A DNA stretch of 12,762 bases from an uncultured Burkholderiales bacterium (GCA_937897495.1 CALCBL010000550.1:1-12762), one strand, 5' to 3'; counted from the first letter of the stretch, positions 1 through 10,240 are shown. Notes: generated from the letters alone by a model not told the origin. A program made the numbers and translations.

Positions 1-365
1 GCCTTGGCCCACGCCGCCAAGGCCAATCTATTTTGGTTGACCTTCTGCATCACAACAGGCGAGAGGGGTTGCGCTCGCGCCAGGTCCAAGCTGTCGGACA
101 GCTCTTCTAGGATGGCCAATAGTGTCAGGTCACGTTCGTTTTTCAATAGCGCTTCTGGCAATGCCGCTTCTTCCATTTCACTCAGCATATCGCGCATGGA
201 CGCGGGCAAGTTGCCCTGCAGCCACACCAACACTCTAATCAGTTGTGCATCCACCGCTGCAAACTGTTTGGCCACGCTTGCGCGCAACACGACCAAGCGG
301 TTGTAGGCGCCAACAGCCCAAAAAAACAGGACTGCCAAGATAGAAGAAAAAATCAGAAGTGCCAT
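1..365 (-). CDS. LemA-like membrane-anchored protein, partial (C-terminus outside window)
   Basis: An open frame of 121 codons runs without a stop from ATG at 365 to the left edge, so the C-terminal part is missing. Residues 2-19 form one hydrophobic segment (ALLIFSSILAVLFFWAVG), a likely N-terminal membrane anchor. It is followed by YNRLVVLRASVAKQFAAVD, which resembles the start of the LemA family coiled-coil domain (YNRLV.LR..V...W..ID in typical members). The rest is helical and Glu/Leu rich but diverges from canonical LemA. LemA proteins are membrane-anchored helical bundles of unclear function. No convincing Shine-Dalgarno sequence precedes the ATG, and no other in-frame start is available. 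The gene begins only about 30 bases after the rpoC terminator, so it needs read-through or a promoter I could not recognise. The coding frame is fairly sure; the family call is moderate. Confidence 0.68.
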   Translation of the reverse strand, partial: MALLIFSSILAVLFFWAVGAYNRLVVLRASVAKQFAAVDAQLIRVLVWLQGNLPASMRDMLSEMEEAALPEALLKNERDLTLLAILEELSDSLDLARAQPLSPVVMQKVNQNRLALAAWAK

Positions 366-395
366 GTTGTTGTCATTGTGAATGAAAACATCTTC

Positions 396-436
396 AAAAA
401 AAACGCCCCTGGCCGCGTTCACGGATCAGAGGCGTT
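396..436 (-). terminator. Rho-independent terminator after rpoC
   Basis: Read on the minus strand, a 10-bp stem (AACGCCTCTG pairing with CAGGGGCGTT, one G-U pair) with a 15-base loop runs directly into a T tract of eight (the last two stem bases plus six more). It starts 28 bases after the rpoC stop codon. This is a textbook intrinsic terminator and should end the whole secE-rpoC transcription unit. Confidence 0.88.
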
Positions 437-464
437 CTTCATTCCGACCTAAGCCGGAAATTGA

Positions 465-3400
465 TCAGGCTTTCGATTCGGCAGCGTTGGCTGCGTCTTC
501 GGTCAACTGTTGCGCTTCGGCCAATTCAACGGCTTCGGCTTCTGTGATGGCGCGGCGTTCTGCCTCGTCCATCGCATCTTTGGCGGCACGGGCTTTGTGA
601 TAAGCCAAACCTGTACCGGCAGGAATCAAGCGGCCCACAATGACGTTCTCTTTCAGACCACGCAACTCGTCGCGCTTGCCCATGATGGCAGCCTCGGTGA
701 GCACGCGGGTGGTTTCCTGGAAGGAAGCCGCAGAGATGAACGAGTCGGTTGACAAAGAAGCCTTCGTGATACCCAACAACAAGTTGCTGAAAGTTGCAGG
801 AATTTTGCCTTCGGCGCGCAATGCATCGTTGGTGTTCAAAATTTCTGAACGCTCGACTTGTTCACCCGAGATGTAGTTGGATTCACCAATGTTCTCAACC
901 ACCACACGGCGCAGCATCTGACGCACGATCACTTCGATGTGCTTGTCATTGATCTTCACGCCTTGCAAACGGTAAACGTCTTGCACTTCGTCAACGATGT
1001 AGCGAGCCAACTCTTCCATGCCGAGCAAGCGCAAGATGTCTTGTGGGTCGGCTGGGCCGTCCACAACGCTCTCGCCCTTGTTGACCACCTGGCCTTCGTG
1101 GACCACGATGTTCTTCTCTTTGGGAATGAGTTCGTCCCACACTTTGCCGTCTGGGTCGGTGATCTGCAAACGAACCTTGCCTTTGGTCTCTTTACCAAAC
1201 GACACCGTACCGGTCATCTCGGCCAACATGCCCTTGTCTTTCGGACTGCGTGCTTCGAACAGTTCGGCCACACGTGGCAAACCGCCGGTAATGTCGCGGG
1301 TCTTTTGACCTTCAACAGGGATACGCGCCAAGACTTCGCCTGGGCCCACATCTTGGCCGTCGCGCACTTGAATCAGTGAGCCGATTTGGAAACCGATGGT
1401 CACGGAGTGATCAGTACCTGGAATCTTCACTTCTTTGCCAGCAGCGTCGATCAGTTTGACCTGAGGACGAACCACTTTGGTAGAACCACGACGCTTTGGA
1501 TCGATCACCACCAAGGTGGACAAACCGGTCACTTCGTCTAACTGCTTAGCCACAGTCAGGCCTTCTTCGACATTCTCGAATTTGGTCTGACCTGCAAACT
1601 CAGTGATGACTGGGCGTGTGAGCGGATCCCAGTTGGCCAAAATTGCACCGGCCTTGATGGCCTTGTCGATCTTGACTGTCAGGATGGCACCGTAAGGTAC
1701 TTTGTGACGCTCACGCTCGCGGCCATGTTCATCGTGAATGATGATTTCGCCGGAACGAGAAATAACCACCAACTCGCCTTTGCTGTTGGTCACGTAGCGC
1801 ATGGCGGCATTGAAGCCGATCAAACCACTTGACTTGGCTTCGACGCTAGAGGCCACAGACGCGCGTGACGCAGCACCACCAATGTGGAACGTGCGCATGG
1901 TCAACTGAGTACCAGGCTCACCGATAGACTGAGCAGCAATCACACCCACGGCTTCGCCGTTGTTGATCAAGCCGCCACGGCCCAAGTCGCGGCCGTAGCA
2001 CATGGCGCACAAACCAAAGCGTGTAGCGCAAGTGAGGGCTGTGCGAACTTTGACTTCGTCAACCGCCACGGCTTCAAAGATTTCGAGCATGTCTTCGTCA
2101 AGCAAGGTGCCAGCAGGCGCCAGCAATTCACGAGACTCAGGGTGCAAGACTTCGTCGGCCAAAGTGCGTCCCAAGATGCGATCGCGCAAAGATTCAATCA
2201 CTTCACCGCCTTCAACGATGGCGCGCATGAGCGAGCCGTCGGTGGTGAAGCAATCGAGTTCTTTGACCACCAAGTCTTGTGTCACGTCAACCAAACGACG
2301 TGTCAGGTAACCTGAGTTGGCTGTCTTCAAAGCGGTATCGGCCAAGCCTTTACGCGCACCGTGTGTCGAGATGAAGTACTGCAACACATTGAGGCCTTCA
2401 CGGAAGTTGGCCGTGATAGGCGTTTCAATGATCGAGCCATCAGGCTTGGCCATCAAACCACGCATACCCGCCAACTGACGAATCTGAGCCGCAGAACCGC
2501 GGGCGCCAGAGTCGGCCATCATGTAAATGGAGTTGAACGATTCTTGCTCAACTTCTTTGCCATGACGGTCAATGGTTTTCTCTTTGCGGAGTTGGTCCAT
2601 CATGACCTTGGACACGGCGTCGCCGGCTTTGCCCCAGATGTCAACGACCTTGTTGTAACGCTCGCCAGAAGTGACCAGACCCGACACATACTGCTGCTCA
2701 ATGTCTTTCACTTCTTTTTCGGCTTCAGAAATGATGGCGCCCTTTTCTGGGGGAACCAACATGTCGTCGATGCCAATCGAGATGCCAGAGCGTGTGGCCA
2801 AACGGAAACCGTTTTGCAACAGCTTGTCGGCAAACACCACGGTCTCTTTCAAACCGCACTTGCGGAAAGACGTGTTGATGAGCTTGGAAATTTCTTTCTT
2901 CTTGAGTGCTTTGTTGATGTTCTCGAAAGCCAAGCCTTTGGGCAAGATTTCGGACAACAAGGCACGGCCCACTGTGGTGTAAACCATGTTGGTTGAAGGC
3001 GTGAACTCTTTGGTTTCTTTGTTCAGAATCCAATCGGTGACGCGCACGCTGATCTTGGCAGTTAGCTCAACAGCGTCAGCATCCAAAGCGCGCTGAACTT
3101 CGCCGATGTCGGAGAAGATCAAGCCTTCGCCTTTGGCGTTGATGCGTTCGCGGGTGGTGTAGTACAAGCCCAGCACCACGTCTTGTGACGGCACGATGGA
3201 AGGTTCGCCGTTGGCTGGGAACAGCACGTTGTTGGAGGCCAGCATGAGCGTGCGGGCTTCCATTTGCGCTTCCACAGACAATGGAATGTGAACGGCCATT
3301 TGGTCACCGTCGAAGTCGGCGTTGAAGGCCGCGCAAACGAGGGGGTGCAACTGAATGGCTTTGCCTTCAATCAGCAAGGGCTCAAAGGCCTGAATGCCCA

Positions 3401-4730
3401 AGCGGTGCAAAGTAGGCGCACGGTTCAACATGACGGGGTGCTCTTTGATCACCTCTTCCAAGATGTCCCACACCACCGGTGTACCGGCTTCAACTTCTTT
3501 CTTGGCCGCCTTGATGGTGGTCGCGATGCCCATGGCTTCGAGGCGTGCAAAGATGAATGGCTTGAACAACTCGATGGCCATCAACTTGGGCAAACCGCAC
3601 TGGTGCAGTTTGAGGGTTGGGCCCACGGTAATCACAGAACGACCAGAGTAGTCGACGCGCTTGCCCAACAAGTTTTGACGGAACCGGCCGCTCTTACCTT
3701 TGATCATGTCGGCCAAAGATTTGAGGGCACGCTTGTTGGCGCCGGTCATGGCTTTACCGCGGCGACCGTTGTCTAGCAAGGAGTCAACGGCTTCTTGCAA
3801 CATGCGCTTTTCGTTGCGCGCAATGATCTCTGGCGCTTTCAACTCAAGCAAACGGCGCAGACGGCTGTTGCGGTTAATGACGCGGCGGTACAAATCGTTC
3901 AAGTCGGAAGTGGCAAAACGGCCGCCGTCCAGTGGCACCAATGGACGCAGGGTAGCAAAACGGCCGCCGTCTAGGGGCACCAAAGGACGCAGGTCCGGTG
4001 GCAAGACGGGCAGCACTTCGAGCACCATCCACTCAGGCTTGATGCCTGACTTCTTGAAAGCTTCGAGCACTTTCAAACGCTTGGAGTTTTTCTTGACCTT
4101 GACTTCAGAGCCCGTGAGGTCGCCACGCAGGCGCTCAATTTCGGATTCGATTTCAATGCTGTGCAACAAGTCTTTGATGCCTTCCGCGCCCATTTTGGCT
4201 TGGAACTCATCGCCGTACTCTTGCAATTTGGCATCGTAGTCGTCTTCGGTCATGATGCTGTACTTTTTCAGCGGTGTCATGCCGGGATCTGTGACCACGT
4301 AAGCTTCAAAGTACAAAACGCGCTCGATGTCACGCAATGTCATGTCCAAGACCAGGCCCAAACGGCTAGGCAATGATTTCAAGAACCAGATGTGTGCGCA
4401 AGGTGCAGCCAAGTCAATGTGACCCATGCGTTCGCGGCGCACCTTGGTCTGTGTGACTTCAACGCCGCACTTCTCGCAGATCACGCCGCGGTGCTTCAAG
4501 CGCTTGTATTTACCGCACAAGCATTCGTAGTCTTTGATAGGGCCAAAAATCTTGGCGCAAAACAAACCATCACGCTCAGGCTTGAACGTGCGGTAGTTGA
4601 TGGTTTCAGGCTTTTTAACTTCGCCAAAAGACCAAGAACGGATTTTTTCGGGTGAAGCCAAGCCAATGCGGATGGCATCAAAATGCTCGTCCGGTGTGAA
4701 CTGCTTGAACAGGTCCAGAAGTGATTTCAT
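465..4730 (-). CDS. rpoC: DNA-directed RNA polymerase subunit beta-prime, with duplicated lid
   Basis: This is the largest subunit of RNA polymerase, forming the active centre with RpoB. It has 1421 residues against 1407 in E. coli; the excess of 14 equals an internal tandem duplication. The N-terminal zinc site has Cys70, Cys72, Cys85 and Cys88. The lid [14 protein letters not shown] occurs twice, at 247-260 and 261-274. The catalytic Mg-binding motif NADFDGD is at 470-476 (Asp472, 474, 476). The bridge helix lies near 782-817 and the second zinc site is Cys827, Cys901, Cys908 and Cys911. The trigger loop with [12 protein letters not shown] follows near 943-955. All catalytic and zinc residues are present and the frame is open throughout, so the gene looks functional. 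The tail is Ala/Glu rich. ATG at 4730 is preceded by AAGGAAGAG at a suitable distance, 32 bases after rpoB, so the two are co-transcribed. Identity is certain; only the duplicated lid is abnormal. Confidence 0.98.
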   Translation of the reverse strand: MKSLLDLFKQFTPDEHFDAIRIGLASPEKIRSWSFGEVKKPETINYRTFKPERDGLFCAKIFGPIKDYECLCGKYKRLKHRGVICEKCGVEVTQTKVRRERMGHIDLAAPCAHIWFLKSLPSRLGLVLDMTLRDIERVLYFEAYVVTDPGMTPLKKYSIMTEDDYDAKLQEYGDEFQAKMGAEGIKDLLHSIEIESEIERLRGDLTGSEVKVKKNSKRLKVLEAFKKSGIKPEWMVLEVLPVLPPDLRPLVPLDGGRFATLRPLVPLDGGRFATSDLNDLYRRVINRNSRLRRLLELKAPEIIARNEKRMLQEAVDSLLDNGRRGKAMTGANKRALKSLADMIKGKSGRFRQNLLGKRVDYSGRSVITVGPTLKLHQCGLPKLMAIELFKPFIFARLEAMGIATTIKAAKKEVEAGTPVVWDILEEVIKEHPVMLNRAPTLHRLGIQAFEPLLIEGKAIQLHPLVCAAFNADFDGDQMAVHIPLSVEAQMEARTLMLASNNVLFPANGEPSIVPSQDVVLGLYYTTRERINAKGEGLIFSDIGEVQRALDADAVELTAKISVRVTDWILNKETKEFTPSTNMVYTTVGRALLSEILPKGLAFENINKALKKKEISKLINTSFRKCGLKETVVFADKLLQNGFRLATRSGISIGIDDMLVPPEKGAIISEAEKEVKDIEQQYVSGLVTSGERYNKVVDIWGKAGDAVSKVMMDQLRKEKTIDRHGKEVEQESFNSIYMMADSGARGSAAQIRQLAGMRGLMAKPDGSIIETPITANFREGLNVLQYFISTHGARKGLADTALKTANSGYLTRRLVDVTQDLVVKELDCFTTDGSLMRAIVEGGEVIESLRDRILGRTLADEVLHPESRELLAPAGTLLDEDMLEIFEAVAVDEVKVRTALTCATRFGLCAMCYGRDLGRGGLINNGEAVGVIAAQSIGEPGTQLTMRTFHIGGAASRASVASSVEAKSSGLIGFNAAMRYVTNSKGELVVISRSGEIIIHDEHGRERERHKVPYGAILTVKIDKAIKAGAILANWDPLTRPVITEFAGQTKFENVEEGLTVAKQLDEVTGLSTLVVIDPKRRGSTKVVRPQVKLIDAAGKEVKIPGTDHSVTIGFQIGSLIQVRDGQDVGPGEVLARIPVEGQKTRDITGGLPRVAELFEARSPKDKGMLAEMTGTVSFGKETKGKVRLQITDPDGKVWDELIPKEKNIVVHEGQVVNKGESVVDGPADPQDILRLLGMEELARYIVDEVQDVYRLQGVKINDKHIEVIVRQMLRRVVVENIGESNYISGEQVERSEILNTNDALRAEGKIPATFSNLLLGITKASLSTDSFISAASFQETTRVLTEAAIMGKRDELRGLKENVIVGRLIPAGTGLAYHKARAAKDAMDEAERRAITEAEAVELAEAQQLTEDAANAAESKA
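3909..3992 (-). repeat. 42-bp in-frame tandem duplication of the beta-prime lid
   Basis: Two directly adjacent 42-base units (3951-3992 first in reading order, then 3909-3950) each encode [14 protein letters not shown]. They match at 37 of 42 bases. The five differences are all at third codon positions and all silent: CCT/CCA, CCC/CCA, CTA/CTG, GCT/GCC and ACC/ACT. The longest identical run is 17 bases. Flanking protein sequence (PPD before, [10 protein letters not shown] after) is the ordinary single-copy context. By alignment with E. coli (offset of two residues, fixed by the catalytic motif), the unit corresponds to about residues 249-262, the lid loop that includes Asp256 and Arg259. Confidence 0.97.
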
Positions 4731-4762
4731 GAGACTCTTCCTTTTATTAATCTAGCAGGGGT

Positions 4763-7700
4763 TCAAGAACGCTCGAGTTCAATGTCGAGACCAAGGGAAC
4801 GAATTTCCTTGACCAACACGTTGAACGATTCGGGCATGCCGGCACTGATGGTGTGCTCGCCTTTGACAATGCTTTCGTACACTTTGGTACGACCTTGCAC
4901 GTCGTCGGACTTGACCGTGAGCATTTCTTGCAACACGTAAGAGGCACCGTAAGCTTCCAAAGCCCACACCTCCATCTCGCCGAAACGCTGGCCACCAAAC
5001 TGGGCCTTGCCGCCCAAAGGCTGCTGCGTGACCAGTGAGTAAGGACCTGTGGAACGGGCGTGCATTTTGTCGTCGACCAAGTGGTGCAACTTCAAGAAGT
5101 GCATGTAGCCAATGGTGGTAGGACGCTCAAAGGCTTCACCTGTGCGGCCATCAAACAAATGCGCTTGCGTGCGCGTGGCCGTGAGGCCTTTGCGTGCAGC
5201 CACATCGTCTGGGTAAGCCATTTTCAACATGGTGCGAATTTCTTCTTCCGCAGCGCCGTCGAACACGGGCGTGGCAAAGGGCAAACCACCTTTGAGGTTT
5301 TCTGCCATGGCCAAGACGTCTGTATCAGACAACTTGGACAAGTCTTCTTTGCGGCCAATGCCGTTGTAGAGTTCTTCGAACAAGGTGCGGAACTCGGCCA
5401 CGCGGGCTTCGGCTTGCAGCATGTCACCAATGCGGTGACCAATGCCTTTGGCAGCCCAACCCAAGTGAACTTCAAGCACCTGACCCACGTTCATGCGTGA
5501 AGGAACGCCCAAGGGGTTTAACACGATGTCGGCAGGTGTGCCGTCGGCCATGTAAGGCATGTCTTCAACAGGCACGATCTTGGAGACCACACCTTTGTTG
5601 CCGTGACGGCCGGCCATCTTGTCACCAGGCTGCAAGCGACGCTTGACTGCCAAGTAGACCTTGACCATTTTGAGCACGCCTGCTGGCAACTCGTCGCCCT
5701 GTGTGAGTTTCTTGCGCTTCTCTTCGAAAGACAAATCGAAGCTGTGACGCGTTTGCTCAAGCGAGTTCTTGATGGACTCGAGTTGGCTGGCAATGTCTTC
5801 GTCGGCAGGACGAATGTCAAACCAGTGGAACTTCTCGATGGACTCGAGGTAAGCCTTGTCGATCTTGGTGCCTTTGGCAAGCTTCTGAGGGCCGCCGTTG
5901 GCAACTTTGCCAGTCAACAATTTTTCGATACGGTCGAAGGCGTCGGCTTCCACGATGCGCAACTGATCGTTCAAATCCAAGCGGAAGCGCTTGAGTTCGT
6001 CGTCAATAATTTGCTGCGCACGCTTGTCGCGCACAATGCCTTCGCGTGTGAACACTTGAACGTCAATGACCGTGCCTTGTGAGCCTTGGTCGACGCGCAA
6101 TGAGGTGTCTTTCACGTCGCTGGCTTTTTCACCGAAGATGGCGCGGAGCAACTTCTCTTCAGGTGTGAGTGTGGTTTCACCTTTGGGTGTGACCTTGCCC
6201 ACCAACACATCGCCGGGTTGCACTTCTGCACCCACGTAGATGATGCCGGACTCGTCCAAGCGGCCCAATTGCTGCTCTGACAAGTTAGGGATGTCACGTG
6301 TGATTTCTTCGGCACCCAACTTGGTGTCGCGTGCCATCACCACCAACTCTTCAATGTGAATCGAGGTGTAGCGGTCTTCAGAAACCACGCGCTCGGAAAT
6401 CAAGATCGAGTCTTCGAAGTTGTAACCGTTCCAAGGCATGAAAGCGATCAGCATGTTCTGGCCAATGGCGATTTCGCCCAGGTCAGTCGATGCGCCGTCG
6501 GCAATCACATCACCTTTTTCCAACTTGTCACCACGCTTCACAATGGCGCGCTGGTGAATGTTGGTGTTCTGGTTAGAACGTTGGTATTTGATGAGGTTGT
6601 AAATGTCAACGCCCACTTCGCCCGCTTGGGTTTCGTTGTCGTTGACACGAATCACGATGCGGGTGGCATCGACATAGTCGACCACACCACCGCGAGTGGC
6701 TGTGACCACGGTGCCAGAGTCAACTGCGGCAACGCGCTCGATACCTGTACCGACCAATGGCTTCTCAGGACGGAGCACAGGCACGGCTTGACGTGACATG
6801 TTGGCACCCATCAACGCGCGGTTGGCGTCATCGTGCTCGAGGAACGGCACCAATGAAGCCGCAACCGATACGATTTGAGCAGGCGACACGTCCATGTATT
6901 GAATGCGATCTGCACCGCACAAAATGGATTCGCCTTTTTCACGGGCAGACACCAGGCCGTCTGTGAGCTTGCCGGCTTTGTCCAAGGTGGCATTGGCCTG
7001 AGCGATCACGTACTTGCCTTCTTCAATGGCAGACAAGTAATCGATGTCCATGGTGACTTTGGCGTCGACCACACGGCGGTAAGGCGTCTCAATGAAACCG
7101 TACTCGTTCAAACGCGCATACAAGGCGAGTGAGTTGATCAAACCGATGTTTGGACCTTCAGGTGTTTCAATAGGGCACACACGGCCGTAGTGGGTGACGT
7201 GAACGTCACGCACTTCAAAGCCTGCACGCTCACGGGTTAAACCGCCTGGGCCAAGGGCAGACACACGGCGCTTGTGCGTGATCTCTGCCAAAGGATTGGT
7301 TTGGTCCATGAACTGTGACAACTGCGATGCGCCAAAGAATTCTTTGAGCGCCGCAGAAATGGGCTTGGAGTTGATCAGATCGTGCGGCATGAGCGGCTCT
7401 TGCTCGGCTTGACCCAAACGCTCTTTCACAGCTTTTTCGATACGCGCCAAACCGGTGCGGTATTGGTTCTCGGCCAACTCGCCCACGCAACGTACGCGGC
7501 GATTGCCCAAGTGATCGATGTCATCGACTTCGCCGCGGCCATTGCGCAAATCAACCAAGATCTTGACCACGGCCAAGATGTCTTCGTTGGTGAGCACCAT
7601 CGGACCGGTTGACTCGTCGCGGCCCATGCGGGCGTTGAACTTCATACGGCCCACGCGCGACAAATCATAGGTGTCGGGGTTGTAGAACAAGCGCTGGAAC

Positions 7701-8875
7701 AGGGCCTGCACTGCGTCTTCTGTCGGTGGCTCACCAGGGCGCATCATGCGGTAGATGGCCACGCGAGCTGCAAATTCGTCAACGGTTTCGTCGACGCGCA
7801 ATGTTTGCGAAATGTACGCACCTTGATCGAGTTCGTTGGTGTAGATACATTGCAGATCTTGCACGCCAGCAGAGCGCAATTTCTTGAGCAATACTTCGGT
7901 GAGTTCTTCGTTGGCCTTGGCAATGATTTCGCCTGTTTCGGCGTCCACAATGTTGCGAGCCACAACACGGCCAACCAAGAAGTCTTCAGGCACGCTGATG
8001 TGCGTGGTGGCAGACTGCTCGAGTTCACGGGTGTGACGAACGGTAATGCGCTTGTCTTTGGCAACAATCACTTTGCCCGATTTGTCGGTGATGTCGAAAC
8101 GGGCTACTTCGCCGCGCAGACGCTCGGCCACAAATTCCATTTGCGCGCCACTGTCCATGAGACGGAAGTTGTCGTTCACAAAGAAGTTGGCCAATATGGA
8201 TTCTGGGTTCAAGCCAATGGCTTTGAGCAAAATGGTGACGGGCATCTTGCGACGACGGTCAACACGGAAGTACAGCAGGTCTTTGGGATCGAATTCGTAG
8301 TCGAGCCATGAACCGCGGTAAGGAATAATGCGCGCGCTGAACAACAATTTGCCAGAGCTGTGTGTCTTGCCCTTGTCGTGCTCGAAGAACACGCCAGGTG
8401 AGCGGTGCAATTGAGACACGATGACGCGCTCTGTGCCGTTAATAATGAACGAGCCTTTGTCGGTCATGAGGGGCACTTCGCCCATGTAGACTTCTTGCTC
8501 TTTCACTTCTTTCACCACTTTAGACTGTGAAGTAGAAGAGTCACGATCGTAAATAATCAGCTGAACGCGAGCGCGCACAGCGGATGCAAAAGTAAGACCA
8601 CGTGTTTGGCATTCGCGCACATCAAAGGCCGGCTTGGCCAAGTTGTACTCGAGAAATTTCATCTCGACAAAACCATTGTGTGACACGATGGGGAAAGCTG
8701 ACTCAAAAGCAGCTTGCAAACCTTCGTGAGCACGTTTGTTAGAGGCAATGCCTGCTTGTAAAAATGACGTGTAAGCGTCTTTTTGCATTTGCAGCAAGTA
8801 AGGGACTTCGAGCACGCTTTCGCGGCTTCCGAAACTTTTGCGAATGCGTTTGCGTTCGGTAAATGAATAGGCCAT
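4763..8875 (-). CDS. rpoB: DNA-directed RNA polymerase subunit beta
   Basis: This is the second large subunit of RNA polymerase; with RpoC it forms the DNA cleft and catalytic centre, and it is the rifampicin target. It has 1370 residues, in the betaproteobacterial range (E. coli has 1342). The start [10 protein letters not shown] at 8875 is chosen because GGAG lies just upstream and it matches family N-termini; the frame stays open further upstream to 9028, but that part looks like spacer. The rifampicin-binding cluster carries the usual sensitive residues: Asp524, His534 and Ser539, equivalent to E. coli 516, 526 and 531. Conserved blocks include [32 protein letters not shown], the [13 protein letters not shown] segment with catalytic-centre lysines, and a C-terminal clamp segment ending DIELERS. 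It is separated from rplL by a 250-base structured spacer and from rpoC by 32 bases. No insertion or frameshift was seen. Confidence 0.98.
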   Translation of the reverse strand: MAYSFTERKRIRKSFGSRESVLEVPYLLQMQKDAYTSFLQAGIASNKRAHEGLQAAFESAFPIVSHNGFVEMKFLEYNLAKPAFDVRECQTRGLTFASAVRARVQLIIYDRDSSTSQSKVVKEVKEQEVYMGEVPLMTDKGSFIINGTERVIVSQLHRSPGVFFEHDKGKTHSSGKLLFSARIIPYRGSWLDYEFDPKDLLYFRVDRRRKMPVTILLKAIGLNPESILANFFVNDNFRLMDSGAQMEFVAERLRGEVARFDITDKSGKVIVAKDKRITVRHTRELEQSATTHISVPEDFLVGRVVARNIVDAETGEIIAKANEELTEVLLKKLRSAGVQDLQCIYTNELDQGAYISQTLRVDETVDEFAARVAIYRMMRPGEPPTEDAVQALFQRLFYNPDTYDLSRVGRMKFNARMGRDESTGPMVLTNEDILAVVKILVDLRNGRGEVDDIDHLGNRRVRCVGELAENQYRTGLARIEKAVKERLGQAEQEPLMPHDLINSKPISAALKEFFGASQLSQFMDQTNPLAEITHKRRVSALGPGGLTRERAGFEVRDVHVTHYGRVCPIETPEGPNIGLINSLALYARLNEYGFIETPYRRVVDAKVTMDIDYLSAIEEGKYVIAQANATLDKAGKLTDGLVSAREKGESILCGADRIQYMDVSPAQIVSVAASLVPFLEHDDANRALMGANMSRQAVPVLRPEKPLVGTGIERVAAVDSGTVVTATRGGVVDYVDATRIVIRVNDNETQAGEVGVDIYNLIKYQRSNQNTNIHQRAIVKRGDKLEKGDVIADGASTDLGEIAIGQNMLIAFMPWNGYNFEDSILISERVVSEDRYTSIHIEELVVMARDTKLGAEEITRDIPNLSEQQLGRLDESGIIYVGAEVQPGDVLVGKVTPKGETTLTPEEKLLRAIFGEKASDVKDTSLRVDQGSQGTVIDVQVFTREGIVRDKRAQQIIDDELKRFRLDLNDQLRIVEADAFDRIEKLLTGKVANGGPQKLAKGTKIDKAYLESIEKFHWFDIRPADEDIASQLESIKNSLEQTRHSFDLSFEEKRKKLTQGDELPAGVLKMVKVYLAVKRRLQPGDKMAGRHGNKGVVSKIVPVEDMPYMADGTPADIVLNPLGVPSRMNVGQVLEVHLGWAAKGIGHRIGDMLQAEARVAEFRTLFEELYNGIGRKEDLSKLSDTDVLAMAENLKGGLPFATPVFDGAAEEEIRTMLKMAYPDDVAARKGLTATRTQAHLFDGRTGEAFERPTTIGYMHFLKLHHLVDDKMHARSTGPYSLVTQQPLGGKAQFGGQRFGEMEVWALEAYGASYVLQEMLTVKSDDVQGRTKVYESIVKGEHTISAGMPESFNVLVKEIRSLGLDIELERS

Positions 8876-8913
8876 GAGATCTCCGGGGCTTGATCTTTCG
8901 GCGACTGTGTGTC

Positions 8914-8991
8914 TTGTGAATCGCTTCACAAAACGGGCTTGGCCGCTGGCCTCTACCAGCGTTGGCGGACGGCTGCGCATTGCACGCAGCC
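8914..8991 (-). promoter_or_regulatory. Three stem-loops upstream of rpoB
   Basis: Read as minus-strand RNA there are three clean hairpins in 78 bases. At 8971-8991 GGCTGCG pairs with CGCAGCC (7 bp, loop TGCAATG). At 8944-8961 CGCTGG pairs with CCAGCG (6 bp, loop of 6). At 8914-8931 TTGTGAA pairs with TTCACAA (7 bp) around GCGA, a GNRA tetraloop. The last lies about 40 bases before the rpoB start codon. None has a T tract, so these are more likely RNA folding, processing or translation-control elements than terminators. The pairing is visible; the function is inference. Confidence 0.5.
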
Positions 8992-9060
8992 CGAACCAAG
9001 GCGTCTCTGCAGTCGGGTCAGAGAACACTCAAAAAATGACTTAGAAGTTACTTTTTGGCT

Positions 9061-9111
9061 GTGCTCTGTAAGCACCAAAGGCTGGAGGCCCTTTGGGGAC
9101 CTGCCAGCCTT
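9061..9111 (-). promoter_or_regulatory. rplL-rpoB hairpins, candidate attenuator or RNase III site
   Basis: Fourteen bases after the rplL stop codon, a long hairpin spans 9078-9111. An 8-bp stem AAGGCTGG/CCAGCCTT continues after a one-base bulge into AGG/CCT and CCC/GGG with a four-base loop. A second hairpin, GTGCT/AGCAC with loop TACAG (in the transcript TACAG lies between the arms), follows at 9061-9075. Neither is directly followed by a T tract, though a run of six T occurs about 25 bases further on. In E. coli the equivalent gap holds a partial terminator and an RNase III cleavage site that lower rpoBC relative to ribosomal protein output. A similar role is likely here but not proven. 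Confidence 0.58.
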
Positions 9112-9125
9112 GGACAAAAGTCGAA

Positions 9126-9506
9126 TTACTTGAGTTCGACTTTGGCGCCGGCTTCTTCCAGCTTTTTCTTAGCGGCTTCAGCGTCAGCTTTGGACACGCC
9201 TTCTTTGACGGCCTTAGGAGCGCCATCAACCACGTCTTTGGCTTCTTTCAAGCCCAAGCCAGTGATTTCACGCACGGCCTTGATGACGGACACTTTGTTA
9301 GCGCCGGCTTCGAGCAACATCACGTTGAATTCTGTTTGCTCTTCAGCAGCGGCTGCACCACCACCGCCACCACCAGCACCAGCAGGTGCGGCCATGGCTG
9401 CAGCGCTCACGCCAAATTTCTCTTCGATGGCTTTCACCAATTCGTTGAGTTCCAAGACCGTCATGCTATCGAGAGCGGTCAAAAATGCGTCTTTATCAAA
9501 TGACAT
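9126..9506 (-). CDS. rplL: 50S ribosomal protein L7/L12
   Basis: This is the ribosomal stalk protein, present as dimers on L10, that recruits and stimulates translational GTPases. It has 126 residues. The N-terminal dimerisation and L10-binding domain covers about 1-33. A flexible hinge (about 34-57) is rich in Ala, Gly and Pro and contains six consecutive glycines at 45-50. The C-terminal factor-binding domain (58-126) shows [20 protein letters not shown], the helix-turn region that contacts elongation factors. ATG at 9506 has AGGA seven bases upstream. It follows rplJ by 39 bases and was surely co-transcribed with it. The glycine-rich hinge is the only mild peculiarity. Confidence 0.97.
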   Translation of the reverse strand: MSFDKDAFLTALDSMTVLELNELVKAIEEKFGVSAAAMAAPAGAGGGGGGAAAAEEQTEFNVMLLEAGANKVSVIKAVREITGLGLKEAKDVVDGAPKAVKEGVSKADAEAAKKKLEEAGAKVELK

Positions 9507-9545
9507 TTTGTTTTCCTAACAATTATTTAAAAAAGGACTGCACGC

Positions 9546-10046
9546 TTAAGCGGCAGCCGTTTCGCCTTTTTTGGCCGCCAACGCACCCAACACCACTGCG
9601 GTGCGAGACATGGGGGACATCAATAAGCCGCACAACTGAGCCAACAAAACTTCTTTCGAAGGGATGTTTGACAGTTGCTTAACGCCGTTGGCATCTAAAA
9701 CTTTGCCTGAGATGGCACCACCGCGAATGACCAACTTGTCGTTGGTTTTCGCGAAGTCAGCGACTACTTTTGCAGCAGCCACAGCATCTACAGAGAAGCC
9801 ATAGATTAGCGGTCCGGTCATCTGATCAGCGACAACTTCAAACGATGTTCCGGCAACAGCACGGCGGGCCAAGGTGTTTTTCAACACACTCAAGCTCACA
9901 CCTTTGCTACGTGCATCAGAACGCAGTCTGGTCATGTCAGTGACCGTGATGCCGCGGTATTCCGCAATCACCAGCGTTTGAGCTTTAGCGGCGAGGCTGG
10001 TCACTTCTGAAATGACCGCTTCTTTCTCACTGCGATTAAGACTCAA
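9546..10046 (-). CDS. rplJ: 50S ribosomal protein L10, TTG start
   Basis: L10 forms the base of the ribosomal stalk, binding 23S rRNA and several L7/L12 dimers; the L10-L12 complex also binds its own mRNA leader to repress translation in well-studied bacteria. It has 166 residues. The N-terminal rRNA-binding domain includes [14 protein letters not shown] (29-42) and KNT (56-58). The C-terminal helix that carries L12 lies around 136-160, followed by an Ala/Lys-rich tail. The start is TTG at 10046: AAGGAG sits six bases upstream, an in-frame TAG occurs two codons upstream, and the next in-frame ATG is at codon 38, which would remove the conserved N-terminus. The weak start codon with a strong ribosome-binding site fits a gene under translational control. 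Confidence 0.97.
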   Translation of the reverse strand: MSLNRSEKEAVISEVTSLAAKAQTLVIAEYRGITVTDMTRLRSDARSKGVSLSVLKNTLARRAVAGTSFEVVADQMTGPLIYGFSVDAVAAAKVVADFAKTNDKLVIRGGAISGKVLDANGVKQLSNIPSKEVLLAQLCGLLMSPMSRTAVVLGALAAKKGETAAA

Positions 10047-10058
10047 GGTCTACTCCTT
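10044..10058 (-). promoter_or_regulatory. rplJ ribosome-binding site and TTG start
   Basis: On the minus strand AAGGAG (10053-10058) is followed by six bases (TAGACC) and TTG (10044-10046). The TAG inside the spacer is in frame with rplJ and excludes any longer protein, so TTG is the only start that keeps the conserved [10 protein letters not shown]-terminus. Confidence 0.88.
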
Positions 10059-10140
10059 TTGAATGAGCTTTTGAGCACTGAGGCTCTAGAGCTCGCCTAA
10101 TTTCAGCGATCAACTGTTCAGGATTTTGTCCATCTGCAGC

Positions 10141-10240
10141 GGGATCGCCATCTGCGTTGGCTTTCACGATTAAGTGCATTGCTGCACGCCAACGGTCTTG
10201 GATGGCCTGAACTTGGTCCGAAGATTGGGGTTCAGCCCAC
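10141..10240 (-). promoter_or_regulatory. L10 autoregulatory mRNA leader
   Basis: The rplA-rplJ gap contains the pattern expected of the conserved L10 leader RNA. Read on the minus strand, CGTTGGC (10188-10194) pairs with GCCAACG (10155-10161). Inside, GTGCA (10183-10187) pairs with TGCAC (10174-10178) around a GCAA tetraloop. A 12-base one-sided bulge TTAATCGTGAAA separates the inner stem from the 3' arm. Upstream, CTGAAC/GTTCAG (10207-10235) forms another hairpin. In E. coli and relatives the L10-L12 complex binds this type of element and blocks rplJ translation. The fold is seen; the assignment rests on the remembered family pattern. Confidence 0.72.

Noticed and set aside
3264..3776. Long open frames on the plus strand opposite rpoC and rpoB (for example here and at 858-1379, 2361-2996, 7805-8311)
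   Set aside because: They are shadows caused by the codon bias of highly expressed genes on the other strand; the predicted proteins look like no known family and have no start signals.
7249..7330. Possible rifampicin-resistance changes in rpoB
   Set aside because: The equivalents of E. coli Asp516, His526 and Ser531 are all present as in sensitive enzymes.
8876..9028. A 51-codon N-terminal extension of rpoB
   Set aside because: It covers hairpin-rich spacer, lacks similarity to RpoB N-termini, and the start at 8875 has a good ribosome-binding site.
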